NCBI RefSeq assembly: GCF_000982415.1
Contig: NZ_LANI01000020.1
Span: 1 to 64,000 of the forward strand
From: Kiloniella litopenaei
Lineage (GTDB): Bacteria; Pseudomonadota; Alphaproteobacteria; Kiloniellales; Kiloniellaceae
Direction of reading: 5' to 3'
Length of the DNA: 64,000 bases
The notes under the pieces are model-generated. The model was not told the DNA's origin, did not search any database, and worked only from the letters and a program-made list of their open reading frames with translations. Below are positions 9,799 through 18,013 of the stretch, one piece after another; positions within the stretch are counted from its first letter, which is position 1, and each line of letters starts with the position of its first letter. The translations under genes and the position numbers were made by a program.

Positions 9799-12700
9799 GA
9801 ATCAACTCCTACAAAATCAGTATTTTTTTCTGGTGATAACAAGGCATCGTCTTGAGCTACGTTCCCGTTTAAGGTGTCGTCGAACATTCCATCAATCGCG
9901 TTATAAACACCCTCAATGTTTGTTAATTTCTTTTCTCCAGAAAGGAAGTCGTCGATATTCCCGTTTGCTAAGAGAATGGTGCCTAGACGTGTCATTGATT
10001 GAGCACGGTCTTTTCCGCTTAATTTGTAGAATAAGTGGCTTATGTTCTCCTTTGATGCGACCTCCATCAAAATTTCATTTCGCCTTTCACGAACGCCGTC
10101 GGGAAGTTCATGCTCCGCATCGAGAAAGATCTCCGCTTCTTTGACCAAAGCGTGGGCAAGAGGGAAATCTTCTGTCTCGATAAAACTCATGCGATCATAG
10201 CTTTCTCTAGTTAGGATCAGTGAATTTTCACTGTCAGTTTTTGCTTTTTGGAGCATATTCTCGGATCGACGGATTGTTTTGTACTCGAGCGCCCATTCTT
10301 CGAAAAGTTTGTCACGATAAAGGGCTTCGGCTTCCGCAATGAGGCGGTATTTCTGTGCTTGAGTAGCTTTGTCTTGATCTTCAAAATGCTCGATTTTTTC
10401 GTTCAATTTTGCTTCTTTTTTCAGAGAGGATTTGATCTCAGCCATGAGGCTGTTCAAGCGAAATACCAAGCCGGGTAAGAACGCTGGACCGGTAATACGG
10501 AATTTGCAACCTGAGCATGCGCGTGGTCGCCACACGCCTACATCCCCGCGGACTGTATTTGATTTTCCTTGGCTGCAGTCAGCCCCTGGGCAGATTCCAT
10601 GTGAAAATACTTCTGGTGGGATGTGTTTTGTAACACTGTGCTTTAGCATTTGACGTCCATGATCCGTGGTCTCAATGAGATCACTGTTGGATCCGATAAG
10701 GTCTTGAAGCAACCTATCGATTTCATCTTCATCATCAGCACTGAGAAAGGACTGGAGGATTGCATCCTGGCGATCCTTATGGGCCTCTACGAGCGTTTTA
10801 TGTATATTCTTTACGCTCGTGGCCTTGTAGTGCCAGGTCATTGCCAGTGATTTGTGTCCAGCAAGTTCTGCCACCACGCGTGGGTCAACACCTTGTTCTA
10901 GAAGAATCGTAATGTTGGTGACACGAATGCTGTGAAGATCCCATCTTGGTTTCCCATCAATCAAGAAGCGTTCAAAGTAACCCTTTTCTTTTTTAAATTC
11001 GGCTTCGCAGTGCTCCAATAATCCTTGCCAATAGGAACTGAGAGTAGCATGTGAAGGAGGGTGAGATTTTGTGCTTATCGGGTCTCTAAAAAGCGGGAAA
11101 ATTTTATCAAATTTCTCTTTGTTTCCGTGTCTGATGTCTCTAGGACTCGCGAGGCTCACAACTCCCGATATAGGGTTGTATTGAAGCTGCAGTTCTCGCA
11201 TTTTTTGTAAGTTTTTCGCTGTCCTCGGTTCAATGTAAGGTACTGAATAGGGGCCTGTTTTGGAGACTTGAAAATGTATCCCGAGGTTCTTTTCTTGTTT
11301 TGTCGCTGAGAATGTAAATTGTGTTAGAGCGCCTGCGGAGCGGTCAAGGGCGGCTGTTGGTAAATGGTTTTCAATGACCTCACCACTTGGCAAAACCCAA
11401 GTCTTGTCACCTTCACCACTATCAAGTGAGATTGCTGAAGACGATCGGCAAGCTGAAGTTAGCATTACATCCAGGATGAAAGGTATGGAAGGCCAGAAGA
11501 TTTCGGTATATTCACCTGTTCGAGAATCATAGACTTTTCTGTTGTAGAGGCTTCTCTCTGTCCGTCCATGTATTAGTTGTTTTGCGAAGGCGAAATCATC
11601 TTTTCTGTTTGTTTCTGTTATGTAGTTTAATACCTCTGGTTTCATCGCCTCTCGTGGTGTTCCGAAAGTCCGTTTTTCAGGTTTTTTTATTTTGTCAAAC
11701 TTCCTATTTATGGGAGCTTTCGATGAGTCCCAACCGAAAATAGTCGCACCGCAGTAGAAAGCGCTCTGAAATGTATCGAGTGCCCTGTCAGCAGAATATG
11801 TTCTGCCGATAAACTGTTCTAAGCAGTTTATAAAGGTATCATTGGATTTACTTTTTGCGATGTGTTCATCCCTTCTGACTTCAGTGAAATCTTTTGGGAA
11901 GTACTGCTTCTTGCTTAGGTAAATACGATAGAGATAGAGCAGCCAGTAATCCATACTAGTAAGTATGCTTTGAGTGGTTTTGACACCAAGTGTTGGGATG
12001 ATTTTTTCAAGAACAGCCGCCCAGTTTAAAAGTTCTTGTGGAGTTTCATTTGGTTGAGGGCATCCAACCCATTCTTCAAAGGCTTTCTTCTTAGAAATAT
12101 TGGGTTGCCGCAGCCAGGAAAAAGTCCCTAGTCCGTCCGCGGATACAAATTTACCATTGTTTTCGAAATATTCTAGGTAATCGGAATCTTCGGGAGCTAG
12201 TGAAAAGAAGGCACGAACTTCTCTGTACAGCTTTCTTATAGTGACTACATCTTGTCCGCTTAACTTCCATATGTCCGGTGCATTTTCATCGAGTGATTTA
12301 AGTTTTCTTTGGTAGAGAGCTTCAAAGAAAATGTTTGCGTCTGTTGCGTTATAAAACGTCCTGTCAAGCAGTAAGCTTCTGAGGAGTTGGCCGTTATTTT
12401 TTTCATTACAGGCAGGAATTACACGTTCGAGAAGATAGTCGTTTTTGCCTGGCAAAAGGTATAGTGCAATGAAGTTGTTGAAAGGGGTGAAGCCTGTTGA
12501 GAAAAATGGATGGCTCTTATTGTCTTCCACTGCCTCGTGATTAATGTTGATCAGTCCTTTGGAAAAGCAGTAAAACGCAAACCAAATTACTGCAAGATTG
12601 ATATGATTATGATCTTTGGCTGTTTTATTTGTTTCGTGAGCAAAGAGCTCAGAAAATTCATTGAAGAAAGCGTCATGATTTGATTGATTTTGGATTTTGA

Positions 12701-13160
12701 GGATGGGCTTGAGAGAAAAGATATAGCTTTGAGACCAAAACTTACTTTCAAAGAGTTCATCGTTTTCAATTATCTCTTTAAGCAAGTTTTTTTGTGTTTT
12801 TATGTCCAGTTCCTGGATGATTTGAACGATGTTTTTTTCCCCTTGTTTCATTCGGATGACCGGTTTTCCTTTCGCGGACAGGGGTAACAACCCGAATACA
12901 TGCAGGGACGAGGCAATTTTCATAGAGGAGAAAAAACGTAATTTATTGGTTGATTCTGATGTGAAGCCAAACAAGACCTTATGGGGGAGGCGGGTTTCTT
13001 TGGGAGGCTCTCTCCAGAACCTTGGTTCAAGCTCCAGTTCTTCTCGCGTTTTGGACCAAATCTCATAGAGACCATCCTTAATGGTCCGGTCAAAGTTCTG
13101 GATCAAAGATTTGATTTTAGTCTTGCTTACCGGTTCTTTTAATATCTCTAGTACAGCCAT
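9795..13160 (-). CDS. Large tyrosine recombinase with C-terminal Cys4 zinc-finger and tail
   Basis: At 1121 residues this is far larger than an ordinary 300-450 aa integrase. The catalytic set of the tyrosine recombinase family is visible: Arg I at 572 (TSACRSSSAISL), HxxR at 743-746 (LHSIRV), the second His at 769 (LAGHKS) and the nucleophilic Tyr at 778 (TWHY). About 340 residues follow the Tyr, beginning with a probable zinc site Cys857, Cys862, Cys882, Cys885 (CPGADC and CSGC) and continuing into long charged helices. The first about 450 residues are novel to me. It overlaps the upstream recombinase by one base (TAATG) and the downstream gene by four. Role: second recombinase of a mobile-element trio, comparable with Tn554 TnpB or GmtZ (inference). 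Confidence 0.8.
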   Translation of the reverse strand: MAVLEILKEPVSKTKIKSLIQNFDRTIKDGLYEIWSKTREELELEPRFWREPPKETRLPHKVLFGFTSESTNKLRFFSSMKIASSLHVFGLLPLSAKGKPVIRMKQGEKNIVQIIQELDIKTQKNLLKEIIENDELFESKFWSQSYIFSLKPILKIQNQSNHDAFFNEFSELFAHETNKTAKDHNHINLAVIWFAFYCFSKGLININHEAVEDNKSHPFFSTGFTPFNNFIALYLLPGKNDYLLERVIPACNEKNNGQLLRSLLLDRTFYNATDANIFFEALYQRKLKSLDENAPDIWKLSGQDVVTIRKLYREVRAFFSLAPEDSDYLEYFENNGKFVSADGLGTFSWLRQPNISKKKAFEEWVGCPQPNETPQELLNWAAVLEKIIPTLGVKTTQSILTSMDYWLLYLYRIYLSKKQYFPKDFTEVRRDEHIAKSKSNDTFINCLEQFIGRTYSADRALDTFQSAFYCGATIFGWDSSKAPINRKFDKIKKPEKRTFGTPREAMKPEVLNYITETNRKDDFAFAKQLIHGRTERSLYNRKVYDSRTGEYTEIFWPSIPFILDVMLTSACRSSSAISLDSGEGDKTWVLPSGEVIENHLPTAALDRSAGALTQFTFSATKQEKNLGIHFQVSKTGPYSVPYIEPRTAKNLQKMRELQLQYNPISGVVSLASPRDIRHGNKEKFDKIFPLFRDPISTKSHPPSHATLSSYWQGLLEHCEAEFKKEKGYFERFLIDGKPRWDLHSIRVTNITILLEQGVDPRVVAELAGHKSLAMTWHYKATSVKNIHKTLVEAHKDRQDAILQSFLSADDEDEIDRLLQDLIGSNSDLIETTDHGRQMLKHSVTKHIPPEVFSHGICPGADCSQGKSNTVRGDVGVWRPRACSGCKFRITGPAFLPGLVFRLNSLMAEIKSSLKKEAKLNEKIEHFEDQDKATQAQKYRLIAEAEALYRDKLFEEWALEYKTIRRSENMLQKAKTDSENSLILTRESYDRMSFIETEDFPLAHALVKEAEIFLDAEHELPDGVRERRNEILMEVASKENISHLFYKLSGKDRAQSMTRLGTILLANGNIDDFLSGEKKLTNIEGVYNAIDGMFDDTLNGNVAQDDALLSPEKNTDFVGVDS

Positions 13161-14587
13161 TATTCTTCCTCATTATTTGATTTTCTGAAATGTGCTTTTT
13201 CTAATTTTTCGGCTGTTAATCGGAGAGATTTTCCATACGAATTCTGGCTTTTGATTGAGGAATGGCCGAGCATTTCCTGGATGCTTCTATCAGACATATC
13301 AAGTTCTCTTGATAGAGCTGTATGTAAGTGTCTTCCGGCGTGAATATTACGCCTATGTTCATGTGGTTTTAGGCCCACCCTTATGCACGCTCGGTTCCAT
13401 GCGTTCTGAATATTGCTCCTCGAAGTCGGTTGTCCAAAATGTTGCCCTGGGCGCATGTTGACGAGAAAATACGGATGAGTTTTGCTGGTTCTGTTGATAC
13501 TATGAAATGTCTGTATTTCTTTGATAGCTTCATTGAGGAGGTCAATAATATCGTGACCTGCTTGCCAAAAAATAGGATGAAATAAACGGTCGTCAGTGTA
13601 TGTCACCCCTTTCCAGCCCGCATGTTGTATGTTGTCTATGGGATATTCATTTCGAGGAATTAGACCATATTTGTTTTTTAGATACTTACGACGGGTTATC
13701 TTGTAGCTTCCTATCGTGCCTGTGTATTTACAGTCAGAGGGTTCAGACCTGAATATAAGTGGTTTGTTTGAGGCTACTTGAAAAAGTTCCTTCCAATAAA
13801 AGGAGGGCATGACATCAGCTTGCCAAATATGACAAGCTTCGGATAATCGAATTCCTCCAAAAGACGTTATGATCCAGACAAATCTGAAAACGGGGTTTCT
13901 TTCCGCTGCGATGATCGTCTTAATCTCTTCTTGTGAGATCGCTTTTTCAGCTTCATTAGTGGGGGGCGCTGACTTGGTTTTTAATATTTTCGGGAAGGGT
14001 ACTTCCATGTCGGGCTGAAGCATCTTGAAGCGAGCTCTGTGCGCACTAAGGTGTGTGAAAAAGTCCCGATCTTTCTTTTTTTGAACAGCTTCGAGGCTCT
14101 GGTACCAACTGGAGTTTTTTGTCGAAATTTTTTCTTTTTGAAAGGTAATGTAGCCATACTGAATGTTGCAAAAATCAAAAAAATTTACTATTGCGTTAAA
14201 GTCGTTACGAGCAGTCCTTGTTTCAACGGGAGCCCAATTTAGGTCAGAGAATTCAGGGCCAGCCTCTTCGTGATTGGATCCCTTATGTCGAAATATCGTA
14301 AAGATGCTCAACAAAAGGTTTAGTTCTTCATAAATAACAAAATTATGTTCCAAAATGGTGTCATAAAATTTGATGAACCTTTCTACTGCTCTAACGCACT
14401 TAGTCGCCGATTCTTGCGCCATTTGACCTGAAGCAAGAGAGTTGAAAATATAATCCACAAGTTCACGATAGGGTTCTGCTGTACCATCAGTTTCTATGAA
14501 CAAAACCGGCATTTGGATTTGAGACCATGCCTTAACGTTTGTGTCTTTAATTGGAAGAGTTAAAACGGTTGTGTCTCGCAATTTCAT
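13160..14587 (-). CDS. Tyrosine recombinase/site-specific integrase, first gene of recombinase operon
   Basis: With the start chosen here this is a 475-residue tyrosine recombinase. Numbered from an upstream GTG at 14623, the catalytic residues are Arg259 (GGIRLSEA), His428-x-x-Arg431 (IHAGRHLH), His454 (MLGHSS) and Tyr463 (QNSYGKS); all are present, so it should be active. The ATG at 14587 is preferred because the family-like sequence starts there, but its AAAAAGGA site is only 1-2 nt away; the GTG at 14623 would add 12 residues. It leads the five-gene leftward operon and would be the TnpA/GmtY-like partner (inference). Confidence 0.85.
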   Translation of the reverse strand: MKLRDTTVLTLPIKDTNVKAWSQIQMPVLFIETDGTAEPYRELVDYIFNSLASGQMAQESATKCVRAVERFIKFYDTILEHNFVIYEELNLLLSIFTIFRHKGSNHEEAGPEFSDLNWAPVETRTARNDFNAIVNFFDFCNIQYGYITFQKEKISTKNSSWYQSLEAVQKKKDRDFFTHLSAHRARFKMLQPDMEVPFPKILKTKSAPPTNEAEKAISQEEIKTIIAAERNPVFRFVWIITSFGGIRLSEACHIWQADVMPSFYWKELFQVASNKPLIFRSEPSDCKYTGTIGSYKITRRKYLKNKYGLIPRNEYPIDNIQHAGWKGVTYTDDRLFHPIFWQAGHDIIDLLNEAIKEIQTFHSINRTSKTHPYFLVNMRPGQHFGQPTSRSNIQNAWNRACIRVGLKPHEHRRNIHAGRHLHTALSRELDMSDRSIQEMLGHSSIKSQNSYGKSLRLTAEKLEKAHFRKSNNEEE

Positions 14588-14623
14588 ATCCTTTTTAAAT
14601 AATTGAAATATGAAGAAATGCAC

Positions 14624-15125
14624 CTTTGAGAGTAAAAAAACTCATTAACATAATAAGGTTTATAGCTTTAAACCGACGAATATCGGCCATTAGTTAGATG
14701 AGGTGCTGGTGAGTTATTTATTGGTCAGAAATTAAGGAGGTTGGAAAGGCGCGAAAGGTTTAGAAATAAACTTTAGGGAATGATTTATTTTGGTTTAAAA
14801 TGTTGATATTAATTGTTTATTTTGATTGAAGCGCTGGCAGTGTTCAAAAGTTACATGTGGTTCTTGTGACGAATATGTCGTAAAATATAGAAAATATGAT
14901 GTTTTAGAACTGATGAGATTGAACTTGTCACGTTTAAGTGTATTGAAATGATAATGGTGTATATCTTTTCAAGTGGTTGAAGAGAATACTGTTCGTTAAA
15001 ACTTTATAACCAAGTTAAATTTGTTAAAAATGTACTCATGAACTAAAGAATGTTTGAGGCAAAATTGCTCTGACCTTGGTTTACTTCAATTTTACTATAG
15101 ATAGGCAATTAGGCCTCAAACTCAG
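14624..15125. other. AT-rich 500-bp intergenic region upstream of the recombinase operon
   Basis: No convincing gene is present on either strand. The region is strongly AT-rich and must contain the promoter of the leftward recombinase operon; I cannot place -10/-35 boxes confidently. Its right end carries the 17-bp inverted repeat described separately. A terminus or attachment site of the element could lie here. Confidence 0.5.
15052..15121. repeat. 17-bp imperfect inverted repeat next to recombinase operon
   Basis: The left arm 15052-15068 and right arm 15105-15121 are reverse complements except for two central bases (GTTTGAGGC, two variable bases, AATTGC). They are separated by 36 bp. The pair starts 4 bp beyond the stop of the 15126-15299 gene. 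No T-run follows on the leftward strand, so it is not a typical terminator; it could be a recombinase core/arm site or an mRNA stem-loop. Confidence 0.65.
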
Positions 15126-15299
15126 TTACTTTTCTTTCCTGACTCCTTTAAATGGAGTTTTACTGGATGTTTTAACATCCATGAATTTTCCGGTTTTGCT
15201 ATCTCGTTTTACGAAATGACCAGAAGGGGTTTTTGTTTGTGATCGGTCTCTGACTGCGCCATTTCGACGACCATCACCGGAAGGAGGGTTTGTTGCCAT
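15126..15299 (-). CDS. Small conserved basic protein of unknown function
   Basis: This is a 57-residue basic protein (MATNPPSGDGRRNGAVRDRS, ending PFKGVRKEK). I recognise this as a small conserved bacterial protein with the pattern GAVRxRSQ, KRDxxTGKFMDVK and PFKGVRKEK, but no function is known to me. The ATG at 15299 is chosen over an upstream start six codons earlier because a GAAAGGAA ribosome site precedes it. It follows the 78-aa gene closely, and both read leftward, divergent from the WYL regulator. Confidence 0.7.
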   Translation of the reverse strand: MATNPPSGDGRRNGAVRDRSQTKTPSGHFVKRDSKTGKFMDVKTSSKTPFKGVRKEK

Positions 15300-15319
15300 G
15301 TTATATATTCCTTTCAAAT

Positions 15320-15556
15320 TTAACGTGTTGAATCACCAATGCACCAATGACAATTATCATAGCCCATTGAATGGGCTGTTGAGAGAGAGTTGAAGGGGAC
15401 CTCATGTCCTGCATCAATAATTTTATCGATCTGACAGGATGTCTTTTCGTTATCCAGGTTGTGAACTTCTATTGTGTTTGGGTTGCCACAAAATCTCTCA
15501 TTAGTAAGTCTACCTCTGTTGCGTCGCATTGCTTTTGTTCGCTTATACACAATCAA
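15320..15556 (-). CDS. Small conserved Cys-containing protein of unknown function
   Basis: The longest form is 78 residues (TTG start at 15556); an ATG at 15529 giving 69 residues is at least as likely. The C-terminal half carries NLDNEKTSCQID and YDNCHWCIGDSTR; together with FCGNP, these four Cys could bind zinc. I recognise the DNExxxCQI and NCHWC pattern as a conserved small family of unknown role. It pairs with the 57-aa gene downstream and diverges from the BrxR-like regulator, which suggests shared control. Confidence 0.6.
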   Translation of the reverse strand: MIVYKRTKAMRRNRGRLTNERFCGNPNTIEVHNLDNEKTSCQIDKIIDAGHEVPFNSLSTAHSMGYDNCHWCIGDSTR

Positions 15557-15657
15557 TATAATTACTATTACTCATCAAAATGATGATGTCAATAGATAAA
15601 AAGTATTTGCTATCCGATTCTATGCGCTATATGTCTGAAAAGACTAGGGAGGAAAAC
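15557..15657. promoter_or_regulatory. Divergent promoter region of WYL regulator and small genes
   Basis: About 100 bp of AT-rich DNA separates the probable starts of the leftward small genes and the rightward WYL regulator. BrxR/CapW regulators usually bind inverted repeats in their own promoters (family knowledge). I see no perfect operator palindrome by eye, so this is a location call only. Confidence 0.4.
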
Positions 15658-16524
15658 ATGCTAGTTGATATAAGCCAGCAGCAAAAAGAGCGGCTGTTTT
15701 TTGTAGAATTTAGGCTCTATTTTTATGGTGAGTTGAAAAGATCAGACTTAATTGATCGCTTCGGTATTAAGGAAGCAGCTGCAACACGGGATATTTCTCA
15801 ATATAAAGCTCTTAGACCGGAAAATATTGAATACAATTCTCGAAATAAAATATACGAAATAGGCTACTCATTCATACCTGTTTTTGAGCATAATTCGCTA
15901 CAAGTGCTCTCTGGGTTGTCTAAAGGTTTGGGTGATGATTACCCAGGTGTTGGGCGTTCCTTGATTACTTGTGAAACCCCTATACAACTTAATCAGCCTA
16001 AAGTTGATACAATTGCTGTTATCTCAAGGGCAATACACAATAATGAGCTTGTAGAAGTCAATTATTGTTCTCACTCAAGCGGAAAGAGTAGGCGAGTGAT
16101 AGCGCCGTTCGCTTTGGTTGATAACGGCTTCCGTTGGCATATTAGAGCATTTGATAGGAAGCGGGGCAGGTTTACGGATTTTGTTTTGACAAGAATCACT
16201 AAGCCCAAATTAGTAGAGGGAGTGGTTGAAGAGGCTGAATTAAAAGAGCAAGACATCCAATGGAATAGAATTGTTCAATTAGAAATTGTACCTCATCCAA
16301 ATCTTAAATATCCTGATACAACAACACTTGATTTTGGTATGGAAAATGGTGTGCTTTCAGTTAACCTAAGAGCTGCAGTGGCTGGGTATGCTCTTCAAAG
16401 GTGGAATGTTGATTGTTCAGAAGGGCATATTTTGGATCATCGTCAGCATCATTTATGGCTACGGAATAGGGCTGCTTTGTATGGTGTGGAGAGCGTTGAT
16501 TTGGCTCCTGGCTATAATTCTTAA
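15658..16524 (+). CDS. WYL-domain transcriptional regulator, BrxR/CapW-like
   Basis: This is a 288-residue protein when started at 15658, where GGGAGG stands 6 nt upstream of the ATG; an upstream ATG at 15580 lacks such a site. Residues 10-65 form a winged helix-turn-helix (ERLFFVEFRLYFYGELKRSD then FGIKEAAATRDISQY). Residues 115-190 form a WYL domain (RRVIAPFALVDNGFRWHIRAF) and 200-280 a C-terminal WCX-like domain. This is the architecture of BrxR/CapW, repressors that guard BREX, CBASS and other anti-phage systems and sense a ligand through WYL. Its targets here could be the divergent small genes or the leftward island operons (inference). Confidence 0.8.
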   Translation: MLVDISQQQKERLFFVEFRLYFYGELKRSDLIDRFGIKEAAATRDISQYKALRPENIEYNSRNKIYEIGYSFIPVFEHNSLQVLSGLSKGLGDDYPGVGRSLITCETPIQLNQPKVDTIAVISRAIHNNELVEVNYCSHSSGKSRRVIAPFALVDNGFRWHIRAFDRKRGRFTDFVLTRITKPKLVEGVVEEAELKEQDIQWNRIVQLEIVPHPNLKYPDTTTLDFGMENGVLSVNLRAAVAGYALQRWNVDCSEGHILDHRQHHLWLRNRAALYGVESVDLAPGYNS

Positions 16525-16613
16525 GTAAATTCCATATTTTAATATCAAAAATTTGGTTTAAATCCACCGACTTTTAGTCGGTCAGCTTTAGCTTGAATTT
16601 TTGTATGTCTTAG

Positions 16614-16678
16614 ATGAAGCCTTCTCCCGAATTGGCTCATCCATCCGGGGTGAAAACCAATTCGGGAGAACGCTTCAT
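16614..16678 (+). promoter_or_regulatory. IS200 leader stem-loop overlapping the tnpA start
   Basis: A 22-nt inverted repeat (16614-16635 with 16657-16678, one internal 3-nt mismatch) ends on the tnpA ATG at 16677. In IS200 a similar leader hairpin buries the ribosome site and blocks impinging transcription and translation (family knowledge). Confidence 0.65.
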
Positions 16679-17095
16679 GTCCTATTGTACAGGTAGTCAT
16701 ACCACTTTTTACCACCGCTTTTACGTTGTGTGGGTTACCAGGTATCGTTTCAAGGTTTTACGTGGAGAGATGCGCGAGCGCTTACGTGCTATTATCCGAC
16801 AAAGCTGTGAAGAAATGGGCGTGAGTATCGTCAAAGGCGTTCTCTCTACGGATCATGTCCATATGTTTCTGTCGATCCCGCCACATCTATCTCTGCCAAA
16901 TGTAATGCGGCGGATTAAGGGGCGTTCATCACGCAAAATCCAGGTGGAGTACCCTGAACTTGGAAAACGATATTGGGGACGACGTTTCTGGCTCAGGGAT
17001 ACTTCTCAACAACAAGCGGGAATGTTACCGATGATGTGGTCTTGCAATATCTGGAGTTACACTCCTCACGTAAACCTTCCGACATCAGTCGGTAA
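16677..17095 (+). pseudogene. tnpA: IS200/IS605-family transposase TnpA, frameshifted
   Basis: This is a Y1 HUH transposase of the IS200 group. The N-terminal part is intact (MSYCTGSHTTFYHRF) with the HUH motif HVHMFL near 16857 and WGRRFW near 16974. At about 16995-16998 (AGGG) one base is missing: the ribosome then enters a wrong frame, while the true ending GYFSTTSGNVTDDVVLQYL continues in the +2 frame to a TAA at 17093-17095. The nucleophilic Tyr (TAT at 17048) is therefore lost from the translated product. It sits between the BrxR-like gene and IS debris. Confidence 0.8.
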
Positions 17096-17216
17096 GTGGT
17101 TTAGTTTGGGAATTGTCACAGAAAAGTTTGAACTCATAATAAAATTCATAAATAATTTCTTGGGATACGTGGCGGTTATGCCTGTTATTATTATCTTCAC
17201 TAAGGGAGTAAAATAA

Positions 17217-17363
17217 GTGAGTAAAGCATCAAAAATTCGTGAGAATCTTAGAAAAAAGTGTAAGAATATTGAACCTAATATGGGTCTTATGGATGATTCA
17301 AGGCGAGTTGAGATTCCGGTGGTAAGGCGTTATCTCGAAAATATGCGTCAATGCCAGGAACTT
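17217..17363 (+). CDS. Hypothetical small protein (48 aa)
   Basis: A GTG-started frame preceded by GGGAG at 8 nt spacing encodes a basic 48-residue peptide with Arg/Lys-rich helices (ASKIRENLRKKC, VVRRYLENASMPGT). No family is recognised. It lies in IS-rich debris and may be a remnant. The ribosome site is the only positive support. Confidence 0.3.
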
Positions 17364-17436
17364 GAAGAAAAAGGCTGAAGTGATCCTTGTTTCCGAACAG
17401 GTTTGCGGCTGAGTTAAGGTGTATCTAGTTTAATTA

Positions 17437-17519
17437 TCATGCCGCTTTCTTCAATTCTTTACTGCCGAAATATACTTCGGCTGGCGTTTGCTTATCAAGA
17501 GTCGTGTGGGGGCGACACA
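17437..17519 (-). pseudogene. IS3-family transposase C-terminal fragment
   Basis: Read on the minus strand, this gives RPHTTLDKQTPAEVYFGS followed by KELKKAA and a stop. This is the hallmark C-terminus of IS3-family OrfB transposases (RPHxxLxxxTPAEVY). Only about 25 codons remain, and homology stops abruptly near 17519, so it is a truncated relic of an element different from that at 88-204. Confidence 0.7.
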
Positions 17520-17603
17520 AAGACACCCGCTTTACGCAGCTCACTGGAGGTACGGTAATCCCTCCAAAAGTTGGAAGGACTCTACATTAATATGGAGGAA
17601 TCT

Positions 17604-17675
17604 TCAGGGCTCAGGTCAGTTCTCGCACAACCCGTGATCCTGATAGAGAGGTATCTGCAATCAGGGCTCAGGTCA
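17604..17675. repeat. 15-bp direct repeat pair in IS debris
   Basis: TCAGGGCTCAGGTCA occurs at 17604-17618 and again at 17661-17675. Its reverse complement begins TGACCTGAGCCC, which resembles IS3-family terminal repeats, so the copies may be leftover element ends (inference). Confidence 0.5.
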
Positions 17676-17695
17676 TCCACTTTATAGGGACGGAT

Positions 17696-17718
17696 CCAAC
17701 ATCAGTCGGTAAGTGGTT
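17696..17718 (+). repeat. Second IS200-like right-end remnant
   Basis: This 23-bp stretch matches 17079-17101 at 22 of 23 positions, including the end of the TnpA frame and the terminal hairpin sequence CATCAGTCGG. It is separated from the first copy by about 600 bp of mixed sequence, so a second IS200 end or a rearrangement is present. Confidence 0.6.
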
Positions 17719-17890
17719 AAGTTGATAAATTTTACAATATTTGAGTATGGCGTACTTTTGTCTCACCATGAGAAAGAACGCTACAATTTATTGTAGGTGT
17801 ATATGTAGAATATTTTCGTTGAAAAGAAGGCCTTTTTAAAGTGGGTGCTACAGTTGAAAAAGGTGTACATAAGGCTTCGATACCAAAATC

Positions 17891-17989
17891 ATGCGCAAGA
17901 TCGTCTCGCTCCGCAAACTGGAACAGCAAGAACGCATGGAGCAGGAAGAGCTTATCGACGTTTATAAGCACGCTCTTGGCATGGTGTAG
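17891..17989 (+). pseudogene. Probable 3' end of a truncated gene
   Basis: A rightward frame encodes [20 protein letters not shown] followed by [12 protein letters not shown] and a TAG. It has strong codon character and is followed 24 bp later by a strong terminator, but has no visible ribosome site and no 5' part. It looks like the last 32-odd codons of a gene whose body was removed by the adjacent IS rearrangement. The parent family is not recognised. Confidence 0.4.
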
Positions 17990-18013
17990 TGTGATCGATA
18001 CCAATAAATGAAG

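Larger units (their letters stand above)
16566..17101 (+). mobile_element. IS200-type insertion sequence, inactivated copy
   Basis: The left-end hairpin ACCGAC/GTCGGT (16566-16582), an internal leader hairpin, a TnpA reading frame and a right-end hairpin CCGAC/GTCGG (17079-17092) give a complete IS200 layout of about 0.54 kb. There are no terminal inverted repeats, as expected for this family. TnpA is frameshifted, so the copy can move only if another transposase acts on it. Confidence 0.75.

Noticed and set aside
6410-14623. Naming the trio genes gmtY, gmtZ and gmtX
   Set aside because: The layout matches, but orthology could not be tested and the 250-aa protein does not look the same as GmtX as I recall it, so no symbols were assigned.
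17732-18004. 90-aa minus-strand open frame
   Set aside because: It overlaps the better-supported coding tail and terminator on the + strand and has no family features.
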